Part shown: positions 1 through 12,899 of the stretch, piece after piece | Layout: each line of letters starts with the position of its first letter | How positions within the stretch are numbered: the first letter of the stretch is position 1 | DNA from: Phytophthora sp. 'mugwort' | Taxonomy: Eukaryota > Oomycota > Peronosporomycetes > Peronosporales > Peronosporaceae | Reading direction: 5' to 3' | DNA length: 64,000 nucleotides | NCBI GenBank assembly: GCA_033558025.1 | Contig: JAUCEF010000005.1 | Span: 5,580,001 to 5,644,000 of the forward strand | The notes under the pieces: model-generated | The model's database searches: none | Told to the model about the DNA's origin: nothing | What the model saw: only the letters and a program-made list of their open reading frames with translations | Program-made: the position numbers and the translations under genes

Positions 1-456
1 GGCTTCTAAGCCTGCGAAGTATCTTGTCGACTTGACGCACAGAGCGACCTGCGCAACCAGCTAACAATGACAACGACAACCACAGGAAACGAGAGGATGG
101 ACTACCCAACAGGTTGTTCCCGTTCAAGGAGTACTATCAGGTGCTCTTTGCTGAATTAAATAGTAGAATTTGGTTAGGATCATCAGCAAAAGTTGAGCGA
201 GCGAGGTGAGAGGCCCTTCCCCGCTGCTTGGTTCGGAGACGAGCGAGGCGGACGTCATCTCGGTCACTCTTAGGTGCGCGACGGATAGTTCATCCTCTTT
301 CTTATTTGGGGACGTTGAAGGTGTTGCTGAGTGCACAGTGCGTGCGGATGCAAACCAGCTTAGCGTAAGCAATAAACGTGTTCTTCAACAAATCCTGCGT
401 TGGTAAGGTGTCGTTCACTGTAAGATGCCGAGCGTCAGGAGCTTGAGTGTCCAAAC
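1..456. other. no supported gene
   Basis: Short open stretches occur on both strands but none shows a recognisable domain or a clear exon structure. The region lies just beyond the stop codon of the minus-strand NRBF2-like gene and may be its 3' flank plus the end of another transcription unit outside the window. Confidence 0.4.
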
Positions 457-2492
457 TCACAACGCTCGGCGATTTGGGTGAGCAGGAGGCCGATTAAACT
501 GGCGGGACGTGCTAGAACTGCTACTTGCCGACTCGCCTGACCTTGGAGTATAGTCGTGGAAACCGCTCTTCGTGAACGAGTTGCTGGGCCCGCTGAGACT
601 GGCACCACTATTCTGCACGAAGCTGCTCGAGCTGCTGAAGCTGCTAGCCTCATTGCTACCATCGCGACTTTGACTGAGTTGTTTTGCCTTCGCGCCTGCT
701 TTTAACGTCTTGTACCACTTGTCGTACTTGGCAATGCGATCGTCCTGCTCCGAAACAATGAATCAATTCCAATCATATTCAAATTACTACAAAACCTGCG
801 GCAACGAGCTCACCTTGATCCTCGCCTGTTCCATCAACTTGGCGATTTGCTCCTGCATCTTGGTTTTGCTTTCTAGCGACGAGTTGCCACTGATGTAACA
901 CGAACAGCAAAATTAGCGAGTAAAACAAAATTGACATAAGCGCCCTGGATCACGTACCCTTCTGCTCTGCCCGGCTGTGGTGAGGCTAAAACGCCACTAT
1001 TTCGCTGTCGTCGCCATTCTTCTAACGCTCTTTTGATCATAACAAGCTGAAAACAAATTTATCGTTAAAACAAATGACAATACCTTAAAGCGCGCATAAG
1101 CTTGTGAGAAGACACCTTCTGGTTGTAGTCCTTTTTAAACAGGTCCATGGACTCGCGAATCTCGCGGTTCTCAGCCTGTACGTTCGTCAATGCCTCGCAT
1201 TTCTAACATTTCATATCCTATCAGTCTTACGAGCAAACGGCGTTACCATGAAACACTAAAACAACAATGCCCAGCTTACCTTAACAAGCTTCGTATTCTC
1301 GCTGCTGAGTGTTTTCACTGTGTTCAATAGCCGAACGATCTCCAATTTCTGGTGCGAAACAGTTTCCTGCAAGCCCTCATAATCCCCTTGAACACTGATT
1401 GAGTCGTTTCCGCCGGGCGTAGAAGCTCTTCCGTCTTGGGATCGATACGGACTCGAGCCTTTTCCGTCCGTCGGTGTGCCTGACCTCCGCGCATCCAAAG
1501 GTGCTCTACCTACTAGCTGCTGTTCCATCAATCTGAACACGTCCAAACTGCATCAGCCTACAGAACTCAGCACGATACCCCCCATAAGGTACCAACCACA
1601 CCGTTGGCGCTGATTTCTCATCCTGGACGCCACCGCAGCTCTAAGTGTCGAACCTCCATCCACCGCAGTTGCCACCACCCCAATTGAAGTCCTAACAGCA
1701 CCACAGCCACGTTCATCAGCATTACCAGCATCCAACAGCCCCGTCCAGAGTCACTCAGCACCTCGTTTTCGCTGGCAGCAGACAAAACGAATCCCCCAAC
1801 GACGACGATAAATGTCGTGATGACATCAATAAGTTCTATACCACCACAAAGTCCACCCCACCACAACATTAGTATAACCCTCATGACTCTCCCTGTGCAT
1901 CTTTCCTTGCCTCACCTTGTCCGCCGAGTCGGGACTCGACAGTCCAATCTCATTCAGCCGTCTCCAGAGCTCCTCCATCTCCGCCGCCGCCACGTTCAGC
2001 TGCGTTTCCGCCCTCTGTGCCTCCTCCGGGTCGAGGGCCTCCACTTTAACCTCCGTCTCCTGTCCTGCGCCCAGCTCTCTCTTGTCAACACTATGGCGCT
2101 TCTCCGTTTCCTCGGCCTTCTCCTCTTCCGTCTCCACGGGTTTCGGGTTCCTTGCGCGAGCCACCTTCGCCCTGTACTCGTAGTTCTCGGCCAAGAGCAT
2201 TAGTGCGTCGATCGTGCGCTTGTCTGAGACGCGCTGCGCAGCCAGCAAGAACTTCTCGCTGGCCAAATGTCCCTCCTTCTCGGCCTGGACGTACTGTCAG
2301 GTAAAACAACGGTAGCGGGCGCAACTCAACGTTTGTTTTCCGTTGCATCTAAGTGTGAATTGTAGGACAGATGTCGGCAGTACGTACGTCATCGCGGCGA
2401 AGCGATTCTTCGGCGCGCACGGCATGGAAATGTGCCTGAACGGCGGGTGCCGAGCTCTCATACGCTTCTGATTCCACGGCCTTCCACCCCAT
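457..2492 (-). CDS. NRBF2/Atg38-like MIT and coiled-coil protein
   Basis: Probable homologue of NRBF2 (animals) / Atg38 (yeast), a regulatory subunit of the autophagy class III PI3-kinase complex I. Exons read by eye: 2492-2388 (ATG, 35 codons), 2293-1916, about 1546-1280, 1202-1084, 1029-958, 889-814 and 744-457 (TGA 459-457), with GT-AG introns mostly below 120 bases. The first two exons join in phase 0 and give an N-terminal three-helix MIT-like domain (from HFHAVRAEESL to about YEYRAKVARAR). Exon 2 continues into a charged region, exons 3-4 encode a heptad-rich coiled coil (QKLEIVRLLNTVKTL onward), and the last exon is a Ser-rich tail. The junction between exon 2 and exon 3 does not resolve in phase, so a small exon may be missing around 1560-1900. 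The family assignment rests on domain order and is an inference; another MIT-coiled-coil protein is possible. Confidence 0.6.
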
Positions 2493-3524
2493 GAGAAATC
2501 TTGAAGAGTATAGAGAGAGAAGAAGTGAGATGAAGAGGTGATTGGATAAAACGATGCGAATTGGACCAATGGAAGGGGGGATGGGTAGCAGGATGTATTA
2601 TAATTAAAAGACGAGATTATTGATTCTCGTAGTATCATTAATTTTGCAATTCTAATAAATTTCTGATACAAAAATACGTCTACAATCCGTGTCTGGGCAG
2701 TCTTGCAGGCAGCCTTTAAGCTCATTTTGACTTCTACAGTCTACCGACAACAGCACGTCTTACCCACAGCCCTCGTTATAAAGCACCGCTGGCTCCATGC
2801 CGCTCACCACCAAGGACATCTGCATCTCTGTTTTTTCCGAATAAATGGCTGACCGATGCCAGTAAACGATATACAGCAATATTTACCCCAATAGTATCTG
2901 AAGCGTCACCATCCACCTACAAGGTGGACGCCTTAGAAGCCGCGAGACGTCGGAACTCTGGAGATTCGTGTGGTAGACTCACGTTTTTCGTTGGCTCGAG
3001 TGGCTGGTGTTGGAGCGGCTACCCTTTCCTACGCTGAGCGGAAGCTGGCGCGGCTTAGTGCTAGCCTGTGCCCGTTTGCGAGGAGATAGGGGTCTGTTAG
3101 CCGCGTTTGGTTGCCACCAAGGCCGAAGCGAAAGTTGCTGCCTCGCTACACGAGATGTGACCTCGTATTGGATAGGTAGACTGACGAAGCCGCCACGTTT
3201 TTGCAGTGTACGATAACGGCACGACACCTGCATCACTGGCCTCGGATATCTACGACGACGGTCTTGATTGTATTAGCCGTGGATAAATCGTGGATAAAAG
3301 AGGAAGACCTCAGCGCAGACCTTCTTAATTCCGGCACTTCGCAAAATTTTCTGGCAATGTGCTGCAAATAAGATTTTCGGAGTGCCTAATATAACCATCC
3401 TTCAGTTTCGAAATATCAAGGGGAAACGATTTGCAGGCTCAAGCCGAGCGTCTCCAGCACGCCCCCCTCGCGCAAGACGCCGTTCCAGCCTGCCCATGAG
3501 CTCCAGTATGGCCTAGAAGTTGCC
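2493..3524. other. intergenic, no gene seen
   Basis: Contains the 5' flank of the NRBF2-like gene and a purine-rich stretch near 2505-2590. Open frames around 2980-3236 show no recognisable domain. Probably intergenic sequence grading into the hAT remnant that follows. Confidence 0.4.
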
Positions 3525-5560
3525 ATGAGAGACACCAAGGGTGCTGTCAGTTCCGTTCACTGTCTGTTCTGTCGATACTTTGGACGAGAGGAGTCGAACG
3601 GAAAGCGGAAGCGAACGCATAACTTCAAGTTTTACAAACTTCCTTTTCGACCACAGAATTATACAGGGCACAACGCTACTGCTCATGGCGTGAAGTGGGC
3701 ATCATATCCAGACTGAGTGATGAGGCGAAATCAAGTTTCTTTTCCTGTCTAACTAGACACAGCAATCAGTTGACGTCCCATTTCGAGGACGAGTCTTCCG
3801 TTTTGAGGTTTGAAGTTCCTGAGTCCATCGTGAATGACTCAATTGGAAAAATCTTTTTCAATTTGGAAGATGAAGATGTGTGTGTCCGTTGCAACCGCTC
3901 TTCGTGCATTTGGGAGAATGAATTGTGGGACGTACATCATTATCATTAAGACTCCCCTCCGATTCTCTCTCGCTATTCGACATCTTAGTATTGGATTATC
4001 GTTTCGTCAAACGGCTGGTGTTATCCAGCGGCACTACAAAGCAACGGGTAACCATAAGCTTTGTGGAATGACGGACAATTTGGCGAGCACGTACGCAAGG
4101 TATCTCGTAGCTTTCTCTCTTCACCGGATCGGTAATCTCATTGCATACCCAAGACATGTGGGCTTTTGCTGTTGCTTGCGATAAATCGACACACAACAAG
4201 CGGTCCTTCATGGACCAGCGCGTCCGGGTTGCGGTTCATGGCGTATTAATCAATCTACACTTGCTAGTAATCCCTATGTACGACCGCCACACTGCTAGGG
4301 TCCAATTTGAATTAATTGTGAAGGTGCTTGATGTTTCTTCTGATGGAGAGAATACAATGACTGGACGTCATGGTGGTGTTGTGACTTTACTCGAGAAAGA
4401 GGCAACTCATCCGATACTGCGAGTACGGTGTGTAGCACATCAGATGGATCTCGTGGTGAAATCAGCATATTCCATAGTTGATGGAGGGGATTTTGTAAGA
4501 AAAAAACGAAGGATTTAATCAGTCACCTTCGCAGACAAAAAAAAATGATTGGAGAAATGGGTAGTGTTGCCAAAAAATTGACTAACCGATGGCTCTACAT
4601 GAACAACGCGTTGGGTTGGATTCTCAATAACCGTATTGAACTTGGTTCTCATTTCGAGCAACATTCTTCTGATTCACCGTCTCCGACGTGGTGGATCAAT
4701 GCTGCATTCGTCTACGGCATCATTCTGTGATAAATGTGACTTTTACTAAAATCCAGGCCAAATATATTATTCTTTCCCAACAAACAACAGAAGTTGAGAT
4801 TTTAGAGGCTCGACTACGGAGTATTTTGTCTGTGCACCCGCGAATTGATGCTACCATTTCACATGGCATGAATGACGTTGTTTCCGAGAAGTATTGGCTC
4901 AAGGAGTACAATCTCAAGGAGCACAATATCAACTATTTGAGAGATCAAGGAACGTTTGTGAATATTACCTGGGTAATCTGTTACCGGAAGACAAGCGATT
5001 GACTCTCAAACAGCTAGGTAAATTTGTGGTGCACGTTATTGAAGGAATGGAGCTCGTACAAGCAGAAAGGGACAGTAACAATTAAACATCTGAAAATGTT
5101 GCCCCACCAGTAATGCCATCAGACCTGGTTTTAGTTCCCCCGCGTGATTTCGCCGATGATATATTGGGACCTCGTCGCGAGCAGTTGGCGAAGTTCTGAA
5201 ATCTCTCTCAGATTGAAGCTGTAGAATGCGAACATCGAGAGTTGTGTCGAACCAATCTGCTGGACGAGTCAGTGCAGACAGCAATTCAAAAAGAAGACTA
5301 TGAAACGAATTTCAACGACGGTTGGGACGCTCTCGAGAAGGCTGCAAAGCCGAAAACGTTCTCGTATCTCCGACAGTTTTGCTGTGGTTTAGCAACCGCA
5401 TTTGCCAACACGGCATCTGTCGAATCAGATTTCTCGATTATGAAGTGCGAATTGAACGACCGTCGCACATCGTTGACCTCCCTTCCATTAGAGGGAATTT
5501 TCAGGCTAAACAGCAGGACCAGCTCAACAATCTAGGTATACAGAAGTCGTAGTGTTAGTT
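3525..5560 (+). pseudogene. hAT transposase remnant (copy 1)
   Basis: Decayed hAT-family transposase. The start carries a BED-type zinc finger (VHCLFCRYFG, followed by basic residues and a TGHN...H...KWASY histidine half). The C-terminal end carries the hAT dimerisation region, with the order ATAFANTASVESDFSIMK, RRTSLTSLPLEGIF at about 5400-5510. Between them the frame is broken many times (near 3710, 3950, 4520, 4730, 5085), so no functional protein can be made. hAT transposases excise and insert DNA using an RNase H-like fold. I did not find terminal inverted repeats with confidence. Confidence 0.8.
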
Positions 5561-5654
5561 ATAAATCGGCACAGTGCCGGAAAATATATTCTGGATGTGT
5601 CAAATAAAGCTAATAGGACACACTCTGGCATTTGCCGGTATTAAGAAGGTTTGC

Positions 5655-5960
5655 CTCAGCGCTCGTAGCCTGTCCGACGTTATTTCCGACACGCTCACGC
5701 GGTATGACAAGCGTGGGATGTGGTAGTCGTCATGTGTCGGGGACAACGGCGCTGTGGATCAGTACATCAGTAATATAAACGGGCGGCATCCCGCTAGTCG
5801 TGTGTGCTAGCCAATCTCGCGGTCCAGGATTACCTTAAGTGCGACGAGCCGCTTCAGGCCAAGCATCATACGCTCATGGTCAAACTGCGTTCAATCAAGG
5901 GTGTGTGCTATTCCGACGTGTTATAACAAGCCGACTTCTTCGCAATGATGCACGACATAT
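5655..5960 (+). pseudogene. hAT transposase fragment (copy 2)
   Basis: A short central fragment of a second hAT transposase, heavily broken. Readable pieces include VISDTLTRYDKRGMW, then in the same frame after a stop CVGDNGAVDQYI, and in other frames VQDYLKCDEP and HHTLMVKLRSIKG. These correspond to the RNase H-fold segment of oomycete hAT proteins (the GDN motif followed by the L-x-VKD helix). It sits directly behind copy 1 but repeats a more N-terminal part of the protein, so it is a separate insertion or a rearranged duplicate. Confidence 0.55.
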
Positions 5961-7220
5961 GTTATGCTTCATCGCTACATCGATTTAGAGTCCACTCTCA
6001 ACTCACTGGGCCATGGGGTCCTTGTCGAATAAGCTGTGCAACCGTTGCTTCTTCGACAAAGAAGCAACGAACGAATAAATTGATCTGCAAATAGAGGCGC
6101 TCACGCTTTCGGTGGGGGGGGTGCGCGGCGTCCTTTCGACCTCGTCAGCAGAAATGTCCCTCCAACGCCCAGTCGTCTGGATTGCTAGCAAGCATCGTCA
6201 ACTATTTTGAGCTCGAATCGGGCATCGTGAAGCTCCAACGACTAATATAGCATGGCTGCCCCCGAGCGCCAAGCATGCGCTCCGTTCGGGGTCATCACCG
6301 CAGAAGTTTTCGTAGCGCCCTCATCAGTCGCCACTGCATTCACCAAACGCAAGACACCCAGGTGCTCGCAATATATCGACACGGCGTACGTCCGCCAACG
6401 TCCAGCCCATGCGAGCGCTTTTTTCTTAGCATGTTGTTGGTCTACCGATCTTCGCAAGCGTATAGATGCTTCGTGCTCGAGAATTTACTGTTTTTTTTAA
6501 GTACAGCCGCTTTTCTGAAACGAGTTGGTTGTCGAAATGATATGAAATGAGCAGCACCGGCGTAACTATAGTGTGAATTCAGTTATTATTCTAACGAGCT
6601 TGACCTTCTCCGTTAATATATAATTGCGAACTGGTGAACACTGATACGAGGACTTGTACGCAGCATTTACGACTAGCTTATATCAGAAGCTGGATCAGCT
6701 GAGCCGCGATGACACGAATCCGAGGTACGTATTTCAAAAACAATAAGAGATATCATGACCACAGAAGCAATTAGAGAGATACATACGAAGGAAGTGATGG
6801 AGAACGACGTACTAATAAGGCTTGTGCCAGAAGACGAGCTGCCTATACTTTATAAAGGAAATATAGCTCTATGGGCAATGTGGCGATACAAATTGAATAC
6901 CGATTTGCCTGGTTATATTATGCAAATATCGATCTTGCTTGGAGACACGTGGGCATCGACCATATCGATACATCCTCTCTGGTAGTTAGGATGGCACCAT
7001 TGTGACTTTTGTTAAATCTGTGTTGCATTTTTAAATCTGACCCAGTACCAGCGTGATATCAATACCGTCAACACATTCCTTGCGATAGAGCACTACATCA
7101 AGGTCATTCCTGAATTTCCATGTCCCAAAAATATTTGGTGGGGGACGCCAAAAACATAGAACTGGTGGTTAGGACAAAAAGAGCTACAGACCATTCATTC
7201 ACAGAAGTCGCTTTTGCAGC
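5961..7220. other. no recognised gene; probable transposon debris
   Basis: Several short open frames (for example 6252-6500 and 6755-6985 on the plus strand) have no recognisable domain. The stretch lies between two hAT remnants and is most simply explained as further decayed mobile-element sequence. Confidence 0.4.
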
Positions 7221-8480
7221 TTGCTCTTCGTCAGTTTGCAAGCGTCTTCTTTTTGGTCCAAGTTTCCTGCCTCGATGCCCTCAACCCCGCCACGGTCTCT
7301 CGCCACCGCACTCATAACCCCGAGGAAGGCGACTACCACCAGTGTTGGCTGTATTATCTGCGGCGAAAACAATCTCGTGGAACAGGGTACACGAACCCGG
7401 TGGAGCACCTCCTACGCTGCCACGCCAATATATGTACGAGGACGAGTACTGCTCCGTTCAGAGACACGAGGGAGTCTAGACGCGTTCGTGGAATGTGATG
7501 ACTTTTCTCATACCGTCTACCACTGGCTGGATTGGATCATCATGGAGAATCGTGAGCTAGCATGTGTGAGAAGATCAAGGCGCGGAATACCCACACCTGT
7601 GCCCCTTGAGCGTTACCACGCTGACATGTTTTCTCTGGAGGAATTCGTGCAAGGGTACGTGAACCAGCGCTTGACCGGTCAAAAACTCGCTTGGCAGTTG
7701 GCGCGTGGGTAGAAGATGGAAACTTAGTCGCAATAATCGCCATCACCCCTACGCAAGCATTTTTCTCTCGTTTTCCCCCTGTCAAACGAGTCAGTCATGA
7801 GTTCGGCCTCGATCATCGAGCTATTCTTTTACGTGCTTGACACGTACGAAGTTGATGCAGCCCACTAGCTGTGCTTCTACATTTGCGATCATGCGTCGGT
7901 GAATGCGGCCATCGCAAAAAGACGTGCTTTCCGATGATCAGATGTGCGAGCCATCGGATAAACTTGGCCATGCAAGCACTCATGAAGCGCACACTGACTT
8001 GATCGAGATAGTGCAGCCACTGATGACAATGATGAACACGATCAGGAATCAACACCATTTGCGAGAAAAAGGATCCTCTCATGCTATCTTAAGCCACGTG
8101 ACTCGATGGAGCAGTACGTTCGCGATGATAGACCGCTACTTCGCAATCTACAGCAAGTTGGACCGGGTCGATAAACAGCTGACAGACTTTTTCCCGATCC
8201 CACGGGAGAATGTCCGGCTCAAGGCGCTGCATGACGATCTGAAGAATCTGGACAGCATGAACAAGAAGCTACAGACCGCCAGTGTGTATTTGTTGGAGTG
8301 CGAATGCTTTCGACCACTTCGTGAACCATTATCCCTCCATTAGCACATGTCAGGACGAGCACGGCGTGCCGATCAGCACGCTAGCAGTCTATGTAGCAAG
8401 CCACCATGCGCGGGCTGCCTTGAACGGCCAGGATGCGCATGGCAGGCAGCCGCCGAAGGTACGTACCTGATGCGTACCTG
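7221..8480 (+). pseudogene. hAT transposase remnant (copy 3)
   Basis: Third hAT remnant, covering N-terminal and central parts. The first open segment (7221-7712) holds a zinc-finger-like cluster (CIICGENNL, followed by a C...H pattern in a neighbouring frame). The second (7903-8343) holds the central hAT region with VTRWSSTFAMIDRYF, the hallmark of the RNase H fold, then LKALHDDLKNLDSMNKKLQ. The frame is broken at about 7710, 7870 and 8340. No C-terminal dimerisation domain follows. It is not contiguous with copies 1 or 2. Confidence 0.7.
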
Positions 8481-9642
8481 CACAGAACAAATTTAGGAAA
8501 AAGGAAACGTTGCTTACATTTAGGTTAAGTATACAGAAAAGAAAAAGAAGCTGACCCAGTAAGGGAGCGCATGGAGAGCACGAGGTGCTTCCATGAGCGC
8601 ATGTGCATGTCGAAGCTAGCAAAAGAGAAACAAACAAATATAATCATTCCAAAACGTGCGTCGTTTCCCGCAAGTCCAAGCCTACCTGCTTCCTCCGCCG
8701 CACTGCAAGTGCATAGCCGCCCCGACATCTGGTAGCAGGAGGGAATCCGCGGCTATCACTATCGTCGTTGTCGTCCCGAAAGTGCTGTGGCCGTAAGTGG
8801 TTGTTCCTTGATTGGACACCCAGCTACACATTGCGTGTGGTCATAACTGTAATTTCAGTTTTTGGACAGCGAACGCCGATTGGTGCAAATTTGACCGAAG
8901 GCTGTTGTTAGTGCCTGAGGGCACTCTGACCCGGTTTTTGCATTGGCTCTTATTGAAATTGCTGATCTTGAACCTGCTCCGTTTGTAAGTCCCTATTTAG
9001 TAGGCGTAATTCTTGGCTGGCCGGTAAGTCGGGTGGATCTTGGCAACTTTTGCCCAGCACTCTCTAACAGTCTCGTTGTTTTGACCCGCTTGGGCTAGGT
9101 TATGACTCGAGCAAAACCGTCTGTTGTCCATCAGAAGGACAAGGAGGTTCCGTTACTAGTCGAGTTCTTGCGTTTGTCTGTCGGCGATCCCGATGCTACA
9201 AAGAAAGCGCGCACGGACCTCTACAAGTCGATAACCAAGTCTGATACTATAGGCTTTGGTCAAGCTCGTCAAACCACCCGGCTGTGAACGTGGCGCAGAT
9301 AAACGTCGCATTATGGATGTGCTAATCGACGCACAGACTCAACTTCATCGCGTCAACCACCTCGTCTCGACTGGAATCAAGCGTGTGCTGCGAGAAACCG
9401 AGGTGGGCGAAGAACCTCCGTACTCCAAGTGAAGCGACTCAACGCGTAAACGTGCTAAGCGCGTTCGCCAAGCACTAGAAGGTGGAATGACCTCACCGAA
9501 GGCATCCAAGAAGACCAGAACCGACAAAAACTAGTCGTTCGGAACCTTAGGAGTAGCATATCTATGCCTTATAAAAGTTCCCTTTTATCTCCCATTCAAC
9601 TTCAAGGTTTTCAAGAACTAATCAAGCCGAAAGGATCAAAGT
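8481..9642. other. no recognised gene
   Basis: A 61-codon open frame at 9102-9287 has no recognisable domain. The region directly before the Ty3 gag start (9540-9640) contains a TATAAAA-like stretch and could be the end of an LTR and leader, but I could not identify a matching LTR on the other side. Confidence 0.35.
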
Positions 9643-11165
9643 ATGGCGGATCCTGCACATCTTATACAGAGTATGATCGCTTCGATCCAGAAGCAAACCG
9701 AGCTCATTGAGACTCTCATGCACAGGAAACAGGTCTTTGAGCTCAAACTGGAAAGGGTAAAACTGCCTACGTGCAGCGGTACCATGAACGAGTCATTTGC
9801 TTTATACAAACAGCAGATTGACCAGTATTTTTAAGCTAAGAGTATCGCGTACAAGGAGGCAGCCCTGAAGAAAAGGATGTTGGCCGTGATTGCCGGAACG
9901 CTGAAGCATGGTGCTGCACACTGGTACATGGCCGAAATGGACACTTTTGCGAGTGTCGACGACTACGTTTTGGAGTTGGAAGCCTAGTTAGTACCCAAGG
10001 ACCTGCAGGAGCGTCTGCGAAAGCAGATGAACGACTTGAAAGAGCGCAGTTGCAAAGACTTGCCTGACTATATCAGCAAGTTTCGCGACTTAGTGACCCT
10101 AGTCACAAAGATGGAGGAACTGGACAAAATCAGTTATTTTTTACGCGGACTATCGTCCAGTGTACGTGAAGAGGTTCAATAACGACATTGCGAGACGCTT
10201 GCGAAAGCTGTAACAACAGCGTTAGACTATGATCGATCTCATCCTCACCACGGCCGTTCGGATGAAAAGATTGAGTGTCGAAGTACCGAGCGTACGAACG
10301 AAAACACACGAAAGATGGTGATGCAGCGGAGCCAATGGAAATTAATAGCTTGCATATGCCATCGCGAGATGAGTGCATACGCCGTAACCTGTGTTTCACG
10401 TGTGGAAGCGCTGCTCATAGGGCTAACCAATGTCCTATTTGATCGCAGCAGAAAGTCAGAAAACACCCACCGAGGTATAATCCTCGAATCAACGACGTGG
10501 TCGTGGGCAGGCAAGGATGAACATGGCAAATCAAAATGATGACAACCCTGATGACACCACGGAAACAGTTGTGATGGAGCCTTGAGGATGAGTGTAACGA
10601 ACATCCAAGAGCAATTGGTGATGCAAGAAAAGACCATAGAGTCCGTAAGTACTGAAGCTGAGAAAACTACACTTGCCATGACGGAAGAAATTGGTATGCG
10701 CGAATCGCTAGCAGTTGAAGTACCTGATATATGCGAATCACATTCAGATGAGCAGTTGGTATTGCATGGATCGCAACTGACAAGTACGTCAGATAACAGA
10801 AATGTTAATGCAGCGCAGCTTAGTAGAAGCGGGAATCTGTTTATCCGGAAAGGAAGAATCAACGGAAAGGACCCCCCCCCGAATTCTACTGGATACTGGT
10901 GCCAGTAGGAACATGATCAAGCTAGGTATCGCAACTACTGTGCTGACTTCGCGGAAGTTACAAGCAACAAGGTTCGATGGAACAATGACTGCTAGATAGG
11001 AAGTCCAGCATTTTCAAGTTACGTTAAGATGGACGGCTACGTATTTCCATCCATGGAGCTTGTAGAATGGCAGTTAGCAGAATCACACGAGGTGATCTTT
11101 GGTAAGCCCTGGTTCGCCCAGTGGGTGCCTTCCATAACCTACATAAAACGGTTTAGTAGTAGTCG
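9643..11165 (+). pseudogene. Ty3-type retrotransposon gag-protease remnant
   Basis: Remnant of a Ty3/Metaviridae-like element. The first part (9643-10200) is a retrotransposon gag domain, recognisable from the order HWYMAEMDTF, LVPKDLQERLRKQMNDLKE and SCKDLPDYISKFRDLV, interrupted by TAA near 9832, TAG near 9986 and TAA near 10180. A retroviral-type aspartic protease follows, with the active-site motif ILLDTGASRNMI near 10880-10920 in a shifted frame, and the downstream motif VIFGKPWFAQW near 11095-11130 typical of Ty3 proteases. Reverse transcriptase, RNase H and integrase are absent, so the element is truncated as well as mutated. Confidence 0.8.
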
Positions 11166-11832
11166 CTTTATACCCCTGTTTATCTATCCTTGATCGGCTT
11201 TTATCTCCTATTAAAAGGTCGCGTTTAAATCCGACGTCCAAAACCTCGACCGAATGTTTGCTCTGGCCTGTTGATTATGTCCGGCTTGCAGTTGGTCATA
11301 AGCAGTTAGTATGCCCCTGGGTCGACACAATTTTATGAACGACAAACCTTGCAAAATAATCTCTATAGCTAAGGAAACGAACAGGCGCGAACCCCCCTCA
11401 CACCGCAACTTCCTCTTCTCCCTTGAGCTTCGAGCACGGCGAACTTCCAGCACCGCGCACGTTTCGCCGTGTGTGTGGACGACTAGTGCTATGCGTGACC
11501 ACAGGCTTCTGTGTGTCCTGTCCGTGCTATCACAGAGACGTCGCCGCCTCGCATGAACTCTCGAGGATCTCATGCGTCGAGTTCATGAGGAGCAAATGCG
11601 CGAGGAGCGTGCCCGCATAGTGCGGATCCGGCATTGTTTGACTACACTAGCCCTTCCGAAGCCGGAGTTCGCCCCGTGGGTGTACGTGTGGTACTTCGGT
11701 ACTGACAAAAACATCATGACTGCCACGGGCCTCTGTAAGTGTGTGTGTGTGATGTGGATTTGTGTGATTCGAAATACTAACTGTGTAGCTCGTTTGGGGT
11801 GTTTGTAAGCGCTCTTTCTGCCTTCTCCTCGA
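11166..11832. other. no recognised gene
   Basis: Open frames on both strands have no clear domain. The last part (about 11570-11810) may be the N-terminal region of the Harbinger transposase that follows, since it reads as a basic helix (HEEQMREERARIVRIRH) in the plus strand. A short GT repeat lies near 11736. Confidence 0.35.
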
Positions 11833-12790
11833 GTGCTTCTCAAGGTTCTACATGACACCTCACTTCTCACCTACGGGCGACGGCCCCGCAGGCTGAAGCA
11901 CCACCACCAGGTTCTAGGCCTGCTCATGGCCTTCTACGTTGGCTCGATGGGTTATAAAACGCTGTGGTCCAATTTGGGTGTTCCACACGCTACCTTGAGC
12001 CGAGTGCTCACCGAAGCAGAGGATGCAATGAGCAAAGCTTTGGAAGGGTTCGCGCCTGCTCGGATAGTTTGGCCGACGCTGGCCCGCCAGAAAGTCTTTG
12101 GCTCGTCTTACCGCTGCCCGCGAGCCGCTGCTCCAGCTTACTTGGGGCTTCCTTGATGGGAAGAACTATCGGGTATGGATCGAGCTACAATTTTGTTCAA
12201 AGTACAGCCGCGCTAACGCTGCGATTTCTCTGTGTTTGACTGCGATGCTAGCAGATACATGAGCCGACAAAGAAGGACCTTCAGAATGCGCATTACAATG
12301 GATGGCTTCATACTGTCTATGTCACTGGCACGCTAGGTTTTGGCGCCTATGGGCTAATTGTGCGGGGCTAACACAATTGCCCGGGTAGCTGGAACGACTC
12401 AAACACGGGTTCGGTGTTTTGAGAGAGTCTGGCCGACTCAGAATTCAATCCCGACTCTCGATACGGAATCGTAGCCGACAGTGCATTCCCTTGCGGTGTG
12501 GATATGACAGGGACGGATCCTCACTCCGTTGAAGGATGGAGATCTGAATCGGCGTGTCCCGTCAGTTCGCGCCGTTGCACGGCGAAAGACTGACGCGACA
12601 ACCTCTATCCGCCAGGCAGCAGAATGGGGGATGGGAAGCGTTGAGAAGGTTTTCCACCGGTTAGTGCATCCTCTTCCGTTCGATCAGGCAAAACGTAAGC
12701 TCCGCCTCGATAACCTATCCCGTCTAGCAAACTTCCGTGTCCGCACCGTTGAAGTGAGTCAGATACGCACGACGTGGGTATACGGGAAAG
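11833..12790 (+). pseudogene. PIF/Harbinger DDE transposase remnant
   Basis: Decayed DDE endonuclease of the PIF/Harbinger (IS5-like) group. The N-terminal helix-turn-helix region is open (11833-12156: RRPRRLKHHHQVLGLL, WSNLGVPHATLSRVLTEAED). After a frameshift near 12150 the catalytic domain reads in pieces, including a DGKNYRVWIE segment, a SWNDSNTGSVF segment and RYGIVADSAFP, the motif that carries the second catalytic acidic residue in this family. Stops and shifts make it inactive. The coiled-coil reading frame on the opposite strand downstream may be the companion protein of the same element. Confidence 0.7.
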
Positions 12791-12899
12791 AAGATAACAT
12801 GTAGTACATTCACAAACGTTAGCTGTGACCGTTTCCCTTCCTTCATTTTGGTACTTCCTTTGCATGTGGGGGCGAACATCATCATCATCTGTTCATGCC

